A stretch of 64,000 bases of DNA. Source: Glycomyces fuscus. Its GTDB lineage: Bacteria > Actinomycetota > Actinomycetes > Streptosporangiales > Streptosporangiaceae. Below the pieces are notes generated by a model. It saw nothing but the letters and a program-made list of their open reading frames with translations, searched no databases and had not been told where the DNA came from. The stretch is taken from positions 62,001 through 126,000 of the forward strand of contig NYMS01000001.1 of NCBI GenBank assembly GCA_002529455.1. Direction: 5' to 3'. The position numbers and the translations under genes were made by a program. Of this stretch, positions 16,831 to 24,319 are shown in pieces. The stretch's first letter is position 1. Every line of letters begins with the position of its first letter.

Positions 16831-17994
16831 CTACACGTGGGGCAGTCCGGTGTAGTTCTCGGCGAGCTGGGCCGAGGCCGCGCGCGAGGAGGCCAGGAAC
16901 TCCAGGTGTGCGAGCTGGAGGCGGTGGTCGAAGGCGTCGCCGTGGGTGTGCAGCAGGGTGGTCATCCAGTGGGAGAAGTGCTGGGCCCGCCACACCCGGC
17001 GCAGCGCCGTGTCCGAGTAGGCCTCCAGCGGGCCCGTCTCCCGGCGGGTGTACCAGGCGCGCAGTCCCCGGGCGAGCAGGGCCACGTCGTGCAGTGCCAG
17101 GTTGAGCCCCTTGGCGCCGGTGGGCGGCACGATGTGCGCGGCGTCCCCGGCCAGGTAGAGGCGTCCGTGGCTCATGGGTTCGGTGACGAAGCTGCGCATG
17201 GGGATCAGGCTCTTGGCGGTGATCGGGCCGCGCCGCAGCTCCCAGCCGGGGACGGCCATGCGCTCGGCCAGCTCGTCCCACACCCGCTCCTGCGTCCACG
17301 CGTCGGGGTCGGTGTCGTTGGGCACCTGCAGGTAGAGGCGGCTCACCCGGGATGAGCGCATGCTGTGCAGCGCGAACCCGCGCTCGTGGCGGGCGTAGAC
17401 GAGCTCCTCGCACGAGGGCGCCACGTCGGCGAGCACGCCCAGCCAGCTGAAGGGGTGGAGGCGGTCGAAGGTGGAGACGGCCTCGGGGGGCAGGCTGCGC
17501 CGCCCGATGCCGTGGAAGCCGTCGCAGGCCGCCACGTAGTCGCACTCCAGCACCTGCTCGCTCTGGCCCCGGACGAAGCGGACGCGGGGGCGGTCGCTCT
17601 CGATGTCCTCCACGGCGGTGGCGCGGGCGCCGAAGAGGATCTGCCCGCCGTCGGCCAGGCGTCGGGCGACGAGGTCCTTGACGATCTCGGTCTGGGCCCA
17701 GATCCGCACGTCGCGTCCGCACAGGCCGGGGAAGTCCACCCGGTGCGAGCGCCCCGAGAAGCGCAGTTCGATGCCGTGGTGGGTGGTGCCCTCGCGGTCC
17801 ATGCGCTCGCCCAGGCCCGCCTCGCGCAGGAGCCGGGCCACGCCGTGCTCGACCACGCCCGCGCGCTGGCGGGCCTGGACGTGGTCGCGCTCGCGGGACT
17901 CCAGGACCACCGACTCGATGCCCCACAGGTGCAGCAGGTGGGAGAGCAGGAGCCCGGAGGGCCCCGCCCCGATGATGCCGACGCGTGTGCGCAT
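16831..17994 (-). CDS. pobA: 4-hydroxybenzoate 3-monooxygenase
   Basis: 387 residues, close to the 394 of Pseudomonas PobA. FAD motif GIIGAGPSGLLLSHLLHLWG (G9, G11, G14), RAGVVEHGV, CDYVAACDGFHGIGR, and RLYLAGDAAHIVPPTGAKGL are all diagnostic. It hydroxylates 4-hydroxybenzoate to protocatechuate with NADPH and oxygen, feeding the beta-ketoadipate pathway, whose other genes are not in this window. The ATG at 17994 has AAGGGG upstream. An IclR-type operator (18043-18057) lies 48 bp before the start. Confidence 0.93.
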   Translation of the reverse strand: MRTRVGIIGAGPSGLLLSHLLHLWGIESVVLESRERDHVQARQRAGVVEHGVARLLREAGLGERMDREGTTHHGIELRFSGRSHRVDFPGLCGRDVRIWAQTEIVKDLVARRLADGGQILFGARATAVEDIESDRPRVRFVRGQSEQVLECDYVAACDGFHGIGRRSLPPEAVSTFDRLHPFSWLGVLADVAPSCEELVYARHERGFALHSMRSSRVSRLYLQVPNDTDPDAWTQERVWDELAERMAVPGWELRRGPITAKSLIPMRSFVTEPMSHGRLYLAGDAAHIVPPTGAKGLNLALHDVALLARGLRAWYTRRETGPLEAYSDTALRRVWRAQHFSHWMTTLLHTHGDAFDHRLQLAHLEFLASSRAASAQLAENYTGLPHV

Positions 17995-18042
17995 CCGGTC
18001 GTCCCCTTCTCCGGTGGGCGGTCGCGCCCAGACGTTCCTTTT

Positions 18043-18057
18043 GTTCGTATAGCGAAC
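18043..18057. promoter_or_regulatory. IclR-type operator upstream of pobA
   Basis: GTTCGTATAGCGAAC: perfect GTTCG/CGAAC arms around an AT-rich 5-bp centre. It resembles the GTTCGATAATCGCAC-type operators known for PobR/PcaU/PcaR of the IclR family. No IclR gene is in the window, so the regulator would act from elsewhere. The same arms and spacing occur at 1543-1557. Confidence 0.6.
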
Positions 18058-18236
18058 GCTAATTCATATGAAGAACACATGGCAGCCTAGCGAGGCCCGC
18101 CCAGCCCCGGCAACGGGGCCGTGCGGACCCGCCGACCGGGCCCGCTGTCCGTTCCGGGGCGTGCGCGCCCGCGGGCGGAGGAGGAGGGGGCCTCCGTCCG
18201 CGGGTCGCGCCGTCGCCGGCGGGCCGGGACACGGGT

Positions 18237-19016
18237 TCAGGCGGAGATGCCGCCGTCGCTCGTCAGCAGCTGGCCGTTGACCCACCGGCCCCGGGGCGAG
18301 CACAGGAACTCCACCAGGTCCGCGGTGTCCTGGGGGGTGCCCAGACGCCCCAGCGGGGTGTGTCCGGCGCACTCGGCCCTGGTCCGCTCCGACGTCCAGC
18401 CGGTGTCGACGGGGCCGGGGTTGACGACGTTGGCGCTGATCCCCAGGTGGGCCAGTTCGCGCGCGCAGGAGAGCACGATGCGGTCCAGGGCGCCCTTGCT
18501 CGCACCGTAGGGCAGGTTGCCCACGGTGTGGTCGCTGGTCAGGGCCACGATCCGCCCGGTGCCGTGCTCGCCCCCGAAACGCAGGCCGAACTCGCGGGCC
18601 AGCTGCCAGGTGGCGCGCGCGTTGACCGCGAAGTGCCGGTCGAAGCTGTCCACGGTGGTCTCCAACAGCCCGGAGTCGACCGACTCGCAGTGGCACATGA
18701 CCAGTGCGCTCACGCCGCCCAGCCGTTCCTCGACGGTGTCGAAGACGTGGGCGGCGGTGGCGGTGCCGGCCAGGTCGGCCTCGACCGCCACGGCGCGGGC
18801 GCCGTGTCCGGCCAGGGCGGCCAGGGTGGAGTCGGCCGCGCCCGGTTCGGCGCCCCAGATCATGCGGGCGTCGTAGGCGCTCCAGTGGGTGAAGGCCACG
18901 TCCCATCCCGAGGCGGCCAGGCGGCGGGCGATGGCGGAGCCGATGCCGACGGTGCGGCCCACTCCGGTGACCAGGGCGACCGGGCGGGGCGGGGAGGAGC
19001 GCTGTGCGTGCGTCAT
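18237..19016 (-). CDS. Short-chain dehydrogenase/reductase
   Basis: 259 residues, classical SDR length. NAD(P)-binding TGVGRTVGIG (residues about 17-26), ADLAGT after beta-4, active-site Tyr and Lys in LPYGASKGAL, and the C-terminal PGPVDTGW loop are visible. The Ser before the Tyr lies in ALTSDHTVG. The acidic/hydroxyl context after the second beta-strand does not settle NADH versus NADPH. The ATG at 19016 was preferred for its family-typical N terminus, although no strong Shine-Dalgarno precedes it. It follows the LysR gene by 162 bp on the same strand. Substrate unknown. Confidence 0.85.
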   Translation of the reverse strand: MTHAQRSSPPRPVALVTGVGRTVGIGSAIARRLAASGWDVAFTHWSAYDARMIWGAEPGAADSTLAALAGHGARAVAVEADLAGTATAAHVFDTVEERLGGVSALVMCHCESVDSGLLETTVDSFDRHFAVNARATWQLAREFGLRFGGEHGTGRIVALTSDHTVGNLPYGASKGALDRIVLSCARELAHLGISANVVNPGPVDTGWTSERTRAECAGHTPLGRLGTPQDTADLVEFLCSPRGRWVNGQLLTSDGGISA

Positions 19017-19178
19017 GGGTGCGATGGTCCCGGAGTCCCGCCGCGTCCACCAGGGTTTTTCCGCGAGTCCGGGGCGCGGGGGACCGGACTCGCGGCGTCG
19101 CGCCCGTGGGTGACCACAGCGCCACCGCCGGGTCCGTTCCTCGGGCACCTCGGTGCCGCCCGGAGCGCGATCGCGCCC

Positions 19179-20162
19179 TCAGCCGGTCAGGTCGGGGATC
19201 ACACGCGGGCCCACCCGCCGCACGTAGTCGCGAAACAGCGCCACCGCCGGGGGTTCGTAGCCGCCGCCCGACCCCTCCCGGGGCCAGACCACCCCGATGG
19301 GGCGGCGGGCGTCCGCGTCCTGGATCCCCAGCTCCACCGTCCCGCTCAGCGGCCCCTTGGGGCGCGCTGGAAGCACCGACACCCCCAGCCCCGCCGCCAC
19401 CAGTCCGCGCGCGGTGGCGATGTCGTCGGCCTCGAAGGCCACCCGGGGCGTGAACCCCGCCCGCTCGACGATGCGGTCGGTGAGGTGGCGCACGCCCCGA
19501 CCCGGCTTGAGCAGGATGAACTCCTCGCGCGCCGCCGTGGTCACCGCCACTCCCGGCACTCCGTCCGGTACTGCTCGACCCTCGCGCCCCCGCGTCAGCG
19601 GATGTCCCTCGGGAACCACCAGGCGCAGCACCTGCGTGTGCAGCGTCGCCGCCGACAGCCCCTGACCCGAAGGCAGCGGTGAGGTCAGCGCCAGGTCCGC
19701 GCCGCCCGCGGTGAGCCTGTTCAGCGACTGCGCCCACGGCTCCTGGGTGAGTGAGAAGCGCACCCCGGGGTGCTCGGCGCGAAAGCCCCGCAGCAGCGCC
19801 GGAACCACCTCCACGCCCAGCGTGGGCAGGAACGTCAGCGCCACCCGTCCCTCCTCGGCCCCGGTCAGCTCCGCCAGGCCCTGGCGCAGGTCCGCGAGCG
19901 CCCGCTCCACGTGCGGCAGCAGCACCCTTCCCGCGCGGGTCAGCCGCACCCCGCGCCCGGTGCGCTCCACCAGGGCCATCCCCAGCTCCTCCTGCACCCG
20001 GGCCAGCGCCCGGCTCAGGGTCGGCTGGGGCATCCCCAGCGCCTCGGCGGCCTGGGTGACGTGCTCGGTCCCGGCGACCGCCGCCACCATCCGCAACCGC
20101 GGCGCCAGCACCCGTGCCAGCGCGTCCGCGTCGAGGCCGTCGCCCTGCTCCGTGTGTTCCAT
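19179..20162 (-). CDS. LysR-family regulator divergent from MFS transporter
   Basis: 327 residues. HTH in VTQAAEALGMPQPTLSRALA (about residues 30-50), then RVQEELGMALVERTGRGVRL; the rest is the co-inducer domain. It faces the MFS gene across a 70-bp region containing ATGCAT-centred dyad sequence near 20190-20210 that overlaps the MFS -35 box, the expected place for its operator. Such LysR/MFS pairs (for example ynfL/ynfM type) are typically self-contained efflux modules. Start at 20162 from the family N terminus. Confidence 0.87.
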   Translation of the reverse strand: MEHTEQGDGLDADALARVLAPRLRMVAAVAGTEHVTQAAEALGMPQPTLSRALARVQEELGMALVERTGRGVRLTRAGRVLLPHVERALADLRQGLAELTGAEEGRVALTFLPTLGVEVVPALLRGFRAEHPGVRFSLTQEPWAQSLNRLTAGGADLALTSPLPSGQGLSAATLHTQVLRLVVPEGHPLTRGREGRAVPDGVPGVAVTTAAREEFILLKPGRGVRHLTDRIVERAGFTPRVAFEADDIATARGLVAAGLGVSVLPARPKGPLSGTVELGIQDADARRPIGVVWPREGSGGGYEPPAVALFRDYVRRVGPRVIPDLTG

Positions 20163-20195
20163 GCGTTCCAGTATGGGACAACGCCAAACCATGCA

Positions 20196-20225
20196 TTGGA
20201 CGTATGAAACCGGTCTTCCTAGCGT
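20196..20225 (+). promoter_or_regulatory. Promoter of the MFS gene (leaderless)
   Basis: TTGGAC (20196-20201), 18-bp spacer, TAGCGT (20220-20225), then seven bases to the ATG at 20233. Transcription should begin at or within two bases of the start codon. The -35 box overlaps the near-palindrome around ATGCAT, a likely LysR contact site. Confidence 0.6.
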
Positions 20226-20232
20226 GGACGGT

Positions 20233-21507
20233 ATGACCCTGACCAGCGCATCGCCGCCCGACCACGACACCCGTCCCCGCGCGGGCTCCGGCGCCTACCG
20301 GCGCACGGTGGTCGCTCTGGTGGCCGCCGCCGTGGCGACCTTCGCCCAGCTGTGGTCGGTCCAGCCGATCCTGCCCGCCATCGCCGAGGGCTTCGGCGCC
20401 TCGGCCTCCCAGGCCGCGCTGTCGGTCTCGCTGGCCACGGGCGGCCTGGCCGGGTTCACCCTGGTCTGGAGCGGCGCAGCCGACCGCTTCGGCCGAGCCC
20501 GCGTCATCGGCGCCTCCCTGCTGGCCGCGACCGTGCTGGGCTGCCTGACCCCCTTCGCGGCCGAGCTGTGGCCGCTGCTGGCCCTGCGCGCGCTCCAGGG
20601 CGCGGCCCTGGGCGGGGTCCCCGCCGCGGCCGTGGCCTACCTGTCCGAGGAGATCCACCCCGCCGACGCCGCGCGCGCCACCGGCCTGTACATCGCGGGC
20701 AACCCGCTGGGCGGGATGGGCGGGCGCCTGCTGGCCGGGTTCGCCGCGGACCTGGGCGGCTGGCAGTGGGGGATCGCCGCCAACACCCTGCTGGCCCTGG
20801 CCGCCCTGGCCGTGTTCGCCCTGGTCCTGCCCCGCCGGCCGCGCGAGCCCCGGCCCTCCGCGGCGGGCGGCGCCCCCGCCGGCACCGCCGCCGCGGGGTC
20901 CACGGCGTCCCCGCCGGGCGCCCCGGCCGCGGCCGGGATGGGCGGGCGCCTGCGAGCTGCCCTGACCACGCGCGGACTGCCCGCCCTCTACGCCCAGGCG
21001 CTGCTGCTCATGGGCGCCTTCATGACGGTCTACAACCTGCTGGGCTTTCGCCTGACGGCCGAACCCTTCGGGCTCTCCCAGGCCGCCGCCTCGCTGCTCT
21101 TCCTGTCCTACACCGCCGGGATGCTCGGTTCGGCGGTGGCCGGTGCCGCCACCGCGCGCTGGGGCGGGTACGCCGTGCTCACCACCGCCACCGCGCTGAT
21201 GGCCGCCGGTCTGGGCGGGATGTTCACCACGGCCCTGCCGGGCCTTCTGGCCGCCCTGCTGGTGATGACCTTCGGCTTCTTCTGCGCCCACGCCACCGCC
21301 TCGGCCTGGGTGGGCGCCCGCGCGGTGGCCGGCCGGGCCCAGGCCATGGCGGTCTACACCCTGGCCTACTACCTGGGGTCGAGCCTGTTCGGCTGGTTGG
21401 GCGGCCTGGTCTACGACACCGTGGGCTGGGGCGGCGCGGTGGTCTTCGCGCTGGGGCTGTGCGCGGCGGCCGCCCTGGCGGGCCTGCGCCTGCGCCGACC
21501 GGAGTAG
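20233..21507 (+). CDS. MFS efflux transporter (AraJ/YnfM-like)
   Basis: 424 residues with about 12 hydrophobic helices split by a Pro/Ala/Gly-rich loop (about 215-240). Motif A appears as GAADRFGRARVIG after helix 2, and the first helix QLWSVQPILPAIAEGF is typical of the YnfM/AraJ drug- and sugar-efflux group. Proton-coupled export across the inner membrane. The divergent LysR gene is its likely regulator. The start at 20233 fits the promoter: the -10 box is seven bases upstream and there is no Shine-Dalgarno. Substrate cannot be told. Confidence 0.87.
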   Translation: MTLTSASPPDHDTRPRAGSGAYRRTVVALVAAAVATFAQLWSVQPILPAIAEGFGASASQAALSVSLATGGLAGFTLVWSGAADRFGRARVIGASLLAATVLGCLTPFAAELWPLLALRALQGAALGGVPAAAVAYLSEEIHPADAARATGLYIAGNPLGGMGGRLLAGFAADLGGWQWGIAANTLLALAALAVFALVLPRRPREPRPSAAGGAPAGTAAAGSTASPPGAPAAAGMGGRLRAALTTRGLPALYAQALLLMGAFMTVYNLLGFRLTAEPFGLSQAAASLLFLSYTAGMLGSAVAGAATARWGGYAVLTTATALMAAGLGGMFTTALPGLLAALLVMTFGFFCAHATASAWVGARAVAGRAQAMAVYTLAYYLGSSLFGWLGGLVYDTVGWGGAVVFALGLCAAAALAGLRLRRPE

Positions 21508-21654
21508 GAGCCCCCCGTCCTCCCCTCGCGACGCGGTCGGCCCGCGTGCCCGGGCCGCCTTGGGGGTGCGCGGGCGGGGTCGGCGCGACACGGGCGGTGT
21601 GCTTGTTCCCGGGGCCGCGCCGGGGGAGTGTGGGGGAAGAGACGAGCCGCCATG

Positions 21655-21674
21655 GTAGTTTAAATTTAAACTAC
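21655..21674. promoter_or_regulatory. Perfect 20-bp AT-rich palindrome before the mhqO/mhqD-like operon
   Basis: GTAGTTTAAATTTAAACTAC is an exact palindrome, 41 bp before the dioxygenase ATG, in otherwise GC-rich DNA. It contains a possible -10 box, TAAACT (21667-21672). A dimeric repressor bound here would block the promoter. MarR-type regulators such as Bacillus MhqR control the equivalent genes through palindromes, but with a different sequence. No regulator gene is adjacent. Confidence 0.7.
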
Positions 21675-21715
21675 TTCGGCAGGCACACCTGCGACCTCGA
21701 TGGAGGGTGAAGGAC

Positions 21716-22666
21716 ATGGACGTGCGCCCCGCGGGAATCCACCACGTGACCGCGATCGCCAGCGATCCGCAGGCCAACGCCGACTTCTACCTGCGGGCCC
21801 TGGGCATGCGCATGGTCAAGCGCACGGTCAACTTCGACTCGCCCGAGACCTACCACCTCTACTACGGCGACCGCGCGGGCAACCCCGGCACCATCATGAC
21901 CTTCTTCCCCTGGCCCGGCGCGCCCCGCGGGCGCGTGGGAGCGGGCCAGGCCACCACCACGACCTTCTCCGTCCCCGAGGGGTCCCTGGGCTGGTGGTCG
22001 CGGCACCTGGCCGCCCTGGGCGTGGAGGCCACCCGCCCCGCCGAGCGCGGCGAGGAGGACGTGCTGCGCCTGCGCGACCCCGACGGCCTGCTCATCGAAC
22101 TGGCCGCCAGCGCCGACCACCACGACACCGACCCCTGGGACGGGGGAGCGGTGCCGCCCGAGCACGCCATCCGCGGCATCCGCGCGGTCACCCTCACCGA
22201 GCAGGACGTGGAGGGCACCGTGGAGATGCTGGGCGGCCAGCTCGGCTTCCACCTGGCCGGTGAGGACGGCGACCGCACGCGCTTCCACACCAACGCCTCC
22301 GGGCAGGGCGTGGGCACCATCGTCGACGTCGTGGCCGCCCCCAAGGCGCCGCGCGGCCTGGTCGCCGCGGGAACCGTCCACCACGTGGCCTACCGCGCCC
22401 CCGACGGCCCCGTCCAGGAGGCCTGGCGCCAGAAGCTGGAGGAGGACGGCGTGGGCGTCACCGAGATCCGCGACCGCTGCTACTTCACCTCCATCTACTT
22501 CCGCGAGCCCGGCGGCGTCCTGCTGGAGATCGCCACCGACGGCCCCGGCTTCGACTACGACGAGCCCCTGCTGGAGTTGGGCCGCTCGCTCAAGCTCCCG
22601 CCGTGGCTGGAGCCCGACCGCGAGCAGATCGCCGCCCACCTGCCCCCCGTGGAGGTCGGCCGGTGA
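21716..22666 (+). CDS. Ring-cleaving dioxygenase, MhqO-like (VOC family)
   Basis: 316 residues made of two vicinal-oxygen-chelate modules (about 6-125 and 150-290). IHHVTAIASDPQANADFY opens the first; VHHVAYRAPD and GVLLEIATDGPGF in the second supply the His and Glu metal ligands together with H9 of the first. Homologues (Bacillus MhqA/E/O) are hydroquinone-specific extradiol dioxygenases induced by quinone stress. GGAGGG lies eight bases before the ATG at 21716, which I prefer to the GTG at 21707. The next gene overlaps it by 4 bp. Confidence 0.87.
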   Translation: MDVRPAGIHHVTAIASDPQANADFYLRALGMRMVKRTVNFDSPETYHLYYGDRAGNPGTIMTFFPWPGAPRGRVGAGQATTTTFSVPEGSLGWWSRHLAALGVEATRPAERGEEDVLRLRDPDGLLIELAASADHHDTDPWDGGAVPPEHAIRGIRAVTLTEQDVEGTVEMLGGQLGFHLAGEDGDRTRFHTNASGQGVGTIVDVVAAPKAPRGLVAAGTVHHVAYRAPDGPVQEAWRQKLEEDGVGVTEIRDRCYFTSIYFREPGGVLLEIATDGPGFDYDEPLLELGRSLKLPPWLEPDREQIAAHLPPVEVGR

Positions 22667-23295
22667 GCGGCGTCGACGACTTCGTCCACGTCTTCGTCCC
22701 CGCCGCCGCGCCGGACGCGCCCACCCTGCTGCTGCTCCACGGCACCGGCGCCGACGAGCACGACCTGCTGCCGCTGGGGCGGGCCCTGGCCCCGGGCGCG
22801 GCTCTGCTCTCGCCGCGCGGCAAGGTGGACGAGAACGGTATGAACCGCTGGTTCCGCCGCCTGCGCGAGGGCGTCTTCGACGTCGAGGACCTCATCGAGC
22901 GCACCGCCGAGCTCGCCGGGTTCGTCACCGAGGCCGCCCGGACCTACGACCTGGACCCCGCGCGGATCGTGGTCAGCGGGTTCTCCAACGGGGCCAACAC
23001 CGGTGCGGCCCTGCTGCTGCTCCACCCGCACCTGCTGCGGGGAGCCGCCCTGTTCGCGGCCGGGGCGCCGCTGCAGGGGCGCGAGCCCGACCCGGTGGAC
23101 CTGTCCGGGGTGCGGGTGTTCCTGGGCTCGGGCAGGACCGACCCCGTCACCACCCTCGACCAGGCGCGCCTGCTGGCCTCCCAGCTCCAGGACAGGGGAG
23201 CGCGGGTGCGGGCCGAGGAGCACCCCGGGGGGCATCAGATCGCGCCCCTGGTGCTGGACCGGGCCCGCGCCTGGTTCGACGACGCCCGCTTCTGA
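22663..23295 (+). CDS. Alpha/beta hydrolase, MhqD-like phospholipase/carboxylesterase
   Basis: 210 residues. LLLLHGTGADEHDLLPLG near the N terminus, the nucleophile in VSGFSNGAN (S108), an Asp in GSGRTDPVT and a terminal His in EHPGGHQI form the triad of the YpfH/MhqD family. The GTG overlaps the dioxygenase stop (GTGA) with GGAGG upstream, so the pair is co-translated. In Bacillus mhqD accompanies ring-cleaving dioxygenases in quinone detoxification; the same job is likely here. Confidence 0.87.
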   Translation: MSGVDDFVHVFVPAAAPDAPTLLLLHGTGADEHDLLPLGRALAPGAALLSPRGKVDENGMNRWFRRLREGVFDVEDLIERTAELAGFVTEAARTYDLDPARIVVSGFSNGANTGAALLLLHPHLLRGAALFAAGAPLQGREPDPVDLSGVRVFLGSGRTDPVTTLDQARLLASQLQDRGARVRAEEHPGGHQIAPLVLDRARAWFDDARF

Positions 23296-23311
23296 CCCGG
23301 GCCCACAGACC

Positions 23312-23344
23312 GCGGCGGCGTCCCCTGACCCCGGGCGCCGCCGC
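23312..23344 (+). terminator. Hairpin after the mhqO/mhqD-like operon
   Basis: GCGGCGGCG (23312-23320) and CGCCGCCGC (23336-23344) with a 15-nt loop, 17 bp past the stop. No T-tract. Confidence 0.55.
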
Positions 23345-23433
23345 TTCGCGCGTCCTGGGCCGCGCGCTCCCCGCGGCGGGAGGGAGGCGAAGGTTCGCAC
23401 TCGACACAATGGGTACAAGGAGTAACGAATTTA

Positions 23434-23446
23434 TCACTCAAAGTGA
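23434..23446 (+). promoter_or_regulatory. Small inverted repeat in the leader of the secreted-peptide gene
   Basis: TCACT-CAA-AGTGA lies directly before the GAGGAG ribosome binding site of the small gene at 23462, in an AT-rich stretch (23400-23450). It could be an operator or a short hairpin near the Shine-Dalgarno. Confidence 0.35.
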
Positions 23447-23461
23447 AGAGGAGTGGTTCCC

Positions 23462-23629
23462 ATGCGCCTGACGCAGCGTGCCCTGGCCGGCGCCGCCGCC
23501 GGTATCGCCCTGGCCGCCGCCCTGCTGGGCGCAGCCGCCCCGGCCGCCGCCGACACCTACGTCAACACCCTCTTCACCAACGAGGGCTTCCTCGACGACG
23601 TCATCGACAACCTCCACCTCGTCCTCTGA
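23462..23629 (+). CDS. Small secreted peptide, 55 residues
   Basis: MRLTQRALAGAAAGIALAAA begins a classical Sec signal peptide ending at an AxA site (PAAA before DTY), leaving a mature peptide of about 25 residues, DTYVNTLFTNEGFLDDVIDN followed by LHLVL. GAGGAG lies nine bases before the ATG and an AT-rich promoter region precedes it. The mature part has no Cys, so it is neither a chaplin/rodlin nor a lanthipeptide substrate of the usual kind; it is acidic with a hydrophobic end. Function unknown: a surface-active, signalling or anti-competitor peptide are possibilities. Codon use matches neighbours. Confidence 0.65.
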   Translation: MRLTQRALAGAAAGIALAAALLGAAAPAAADTYVNTLFTNEGFLDDVIDNLHLVL

Positions 23630-23766
23630 GGGGCCCGCCCTGGGGGAGCGCGGTGTCGGCGGGTCGGCGGCCCTCACGGGGAGGGGGTCGCCGCCGTCCG
23701 CGCTCCGCCGCGCGCGGGCCGGGGTGCGCACCGGCCCGCCGCCTCGTCTGTCCCGGCTCAACTACG

Positions 23767-23786
23767 AATCTACATCGTAAAAGTGG
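23767..23786 (+). repeat. Dispersed 20-bp intergenic motif, copy 2
   Basis: AATCTACATCGTAAAAGTGG, followed by the pyrimidine tract TCTTTCTTTTTCCTC. It lies between the secreted-peptide gene and the decayed SnoaL-like gene. Compare copies at 4127 and 32486. Confidence 0.75.
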
Positions 23787-23811
23787 TCTTTCTTTTTCCT
23801 CGCGGAGTCCA

Positions 23812-23930
23812 GTCACACCCACCGACATCGACGGATGGCAGGCCGAAGGGATCGTCGACGGGACCAAGGCGGAGGTGGTGTCCGCGCCCGGCCCGACCGT
23901 CGAGGGGCCGATCCTGAGTCACCCCGGGGC
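23812..23930 (+). other. Possible relic of coding sequence
   Basis: One plus-strand frame reads like protein for about 38 residues (VTPTDIDGWQAEGIVDGTKA, then EVVSAPGPTVEGPILSHPG) without a start, ribosome site or continuation. It adjoins the broken SnoaL-like gene, so this 300-bp stretch may be debris of former genes. I do not recognise the family. Confidence 0.25.
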
Positions 23931-24122
23931 CTGGGCGCCCTCCACCCAGTCGGCGCTGAACGCCCTCCCGACGGTCAGCGTGTCCTCGTACAGGTGCATG
24001 CGGACGATCCGGTTGTCCTCGACCATCAGGTGCGGGGCCGCCGGTGTGGTGAAGTACGGCGCGACCTCCTCCCGGCGGGTGCGGCGCCCGGTCCAGGACA
24101 GCGCGTCATTGCCGGGCGCGTG
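23919..24122 (-). pseudogene. SnoaL-like (NTF2-fold) protein, remnant with internal deletion
   Basis: The frame reads GNDALSWTGRRTRREEVAPY and then, after FTT, jumps to PHLMVEDNRIVRMHLYEDTL and TVGRAFSADW. In SnoaL-like proteins these segments are the first and last conserved blocks and are normally separated by about 40-50 residues that carry the central beta-sheet; the first 20-30 residues are also missing. An in-frame internal deletion plus loss of the N terminus leaves no plausible fold. Upstream codons in the frame are unrelated. It lies in a 657-bp gene-poor stretch (23630-24286). Confidence 0.65.
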
Positions 24123-24286
24123 CCGGCGGTGAGGCGACGGGGCCCGTCGTGGCTGCTCACCGCCTGCTCCACCCCTCGTCGTGGCTCCGGGGGAGCCGGG
24201 CGCACAAGGGATGCCCTGGGACGGAACACGCCACCAGGCGAAGGATAGGCTTCCTCCGTCAACCATCCCCGCCACGAAAAGAACCC

Positions 24287-24319
24287 ATGATCACCTCTCC
24301 CCTCGGGCGCGTGCGGTAG
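24287..24319 (+). CDS. 10-codon upstream ORF before the TauE/SafE exporter
   Basis: ATG at 24287 encodes MITSPLGRVR and ends with TAG directly against the exporter ATG (TAGATG). A TAGGCT -10 box at 24245-24250 would place the transcript start near 24257, so the leader contains this ORF. Termination beside the exporter start would allow reinitiation. It has no Cys run, unlike known cysteine-attenuator leaders of sulfur genes. May be chance. Confidence 0.35.
   Translation: MITSPLGRVR

Noticed and set aside
23462..23629. Lanthipeptide or lasso-peptide precursor
   Set aside because: The mature region has no Cys and there is no modification gene nearby; it has a normal Sec signal peptide.
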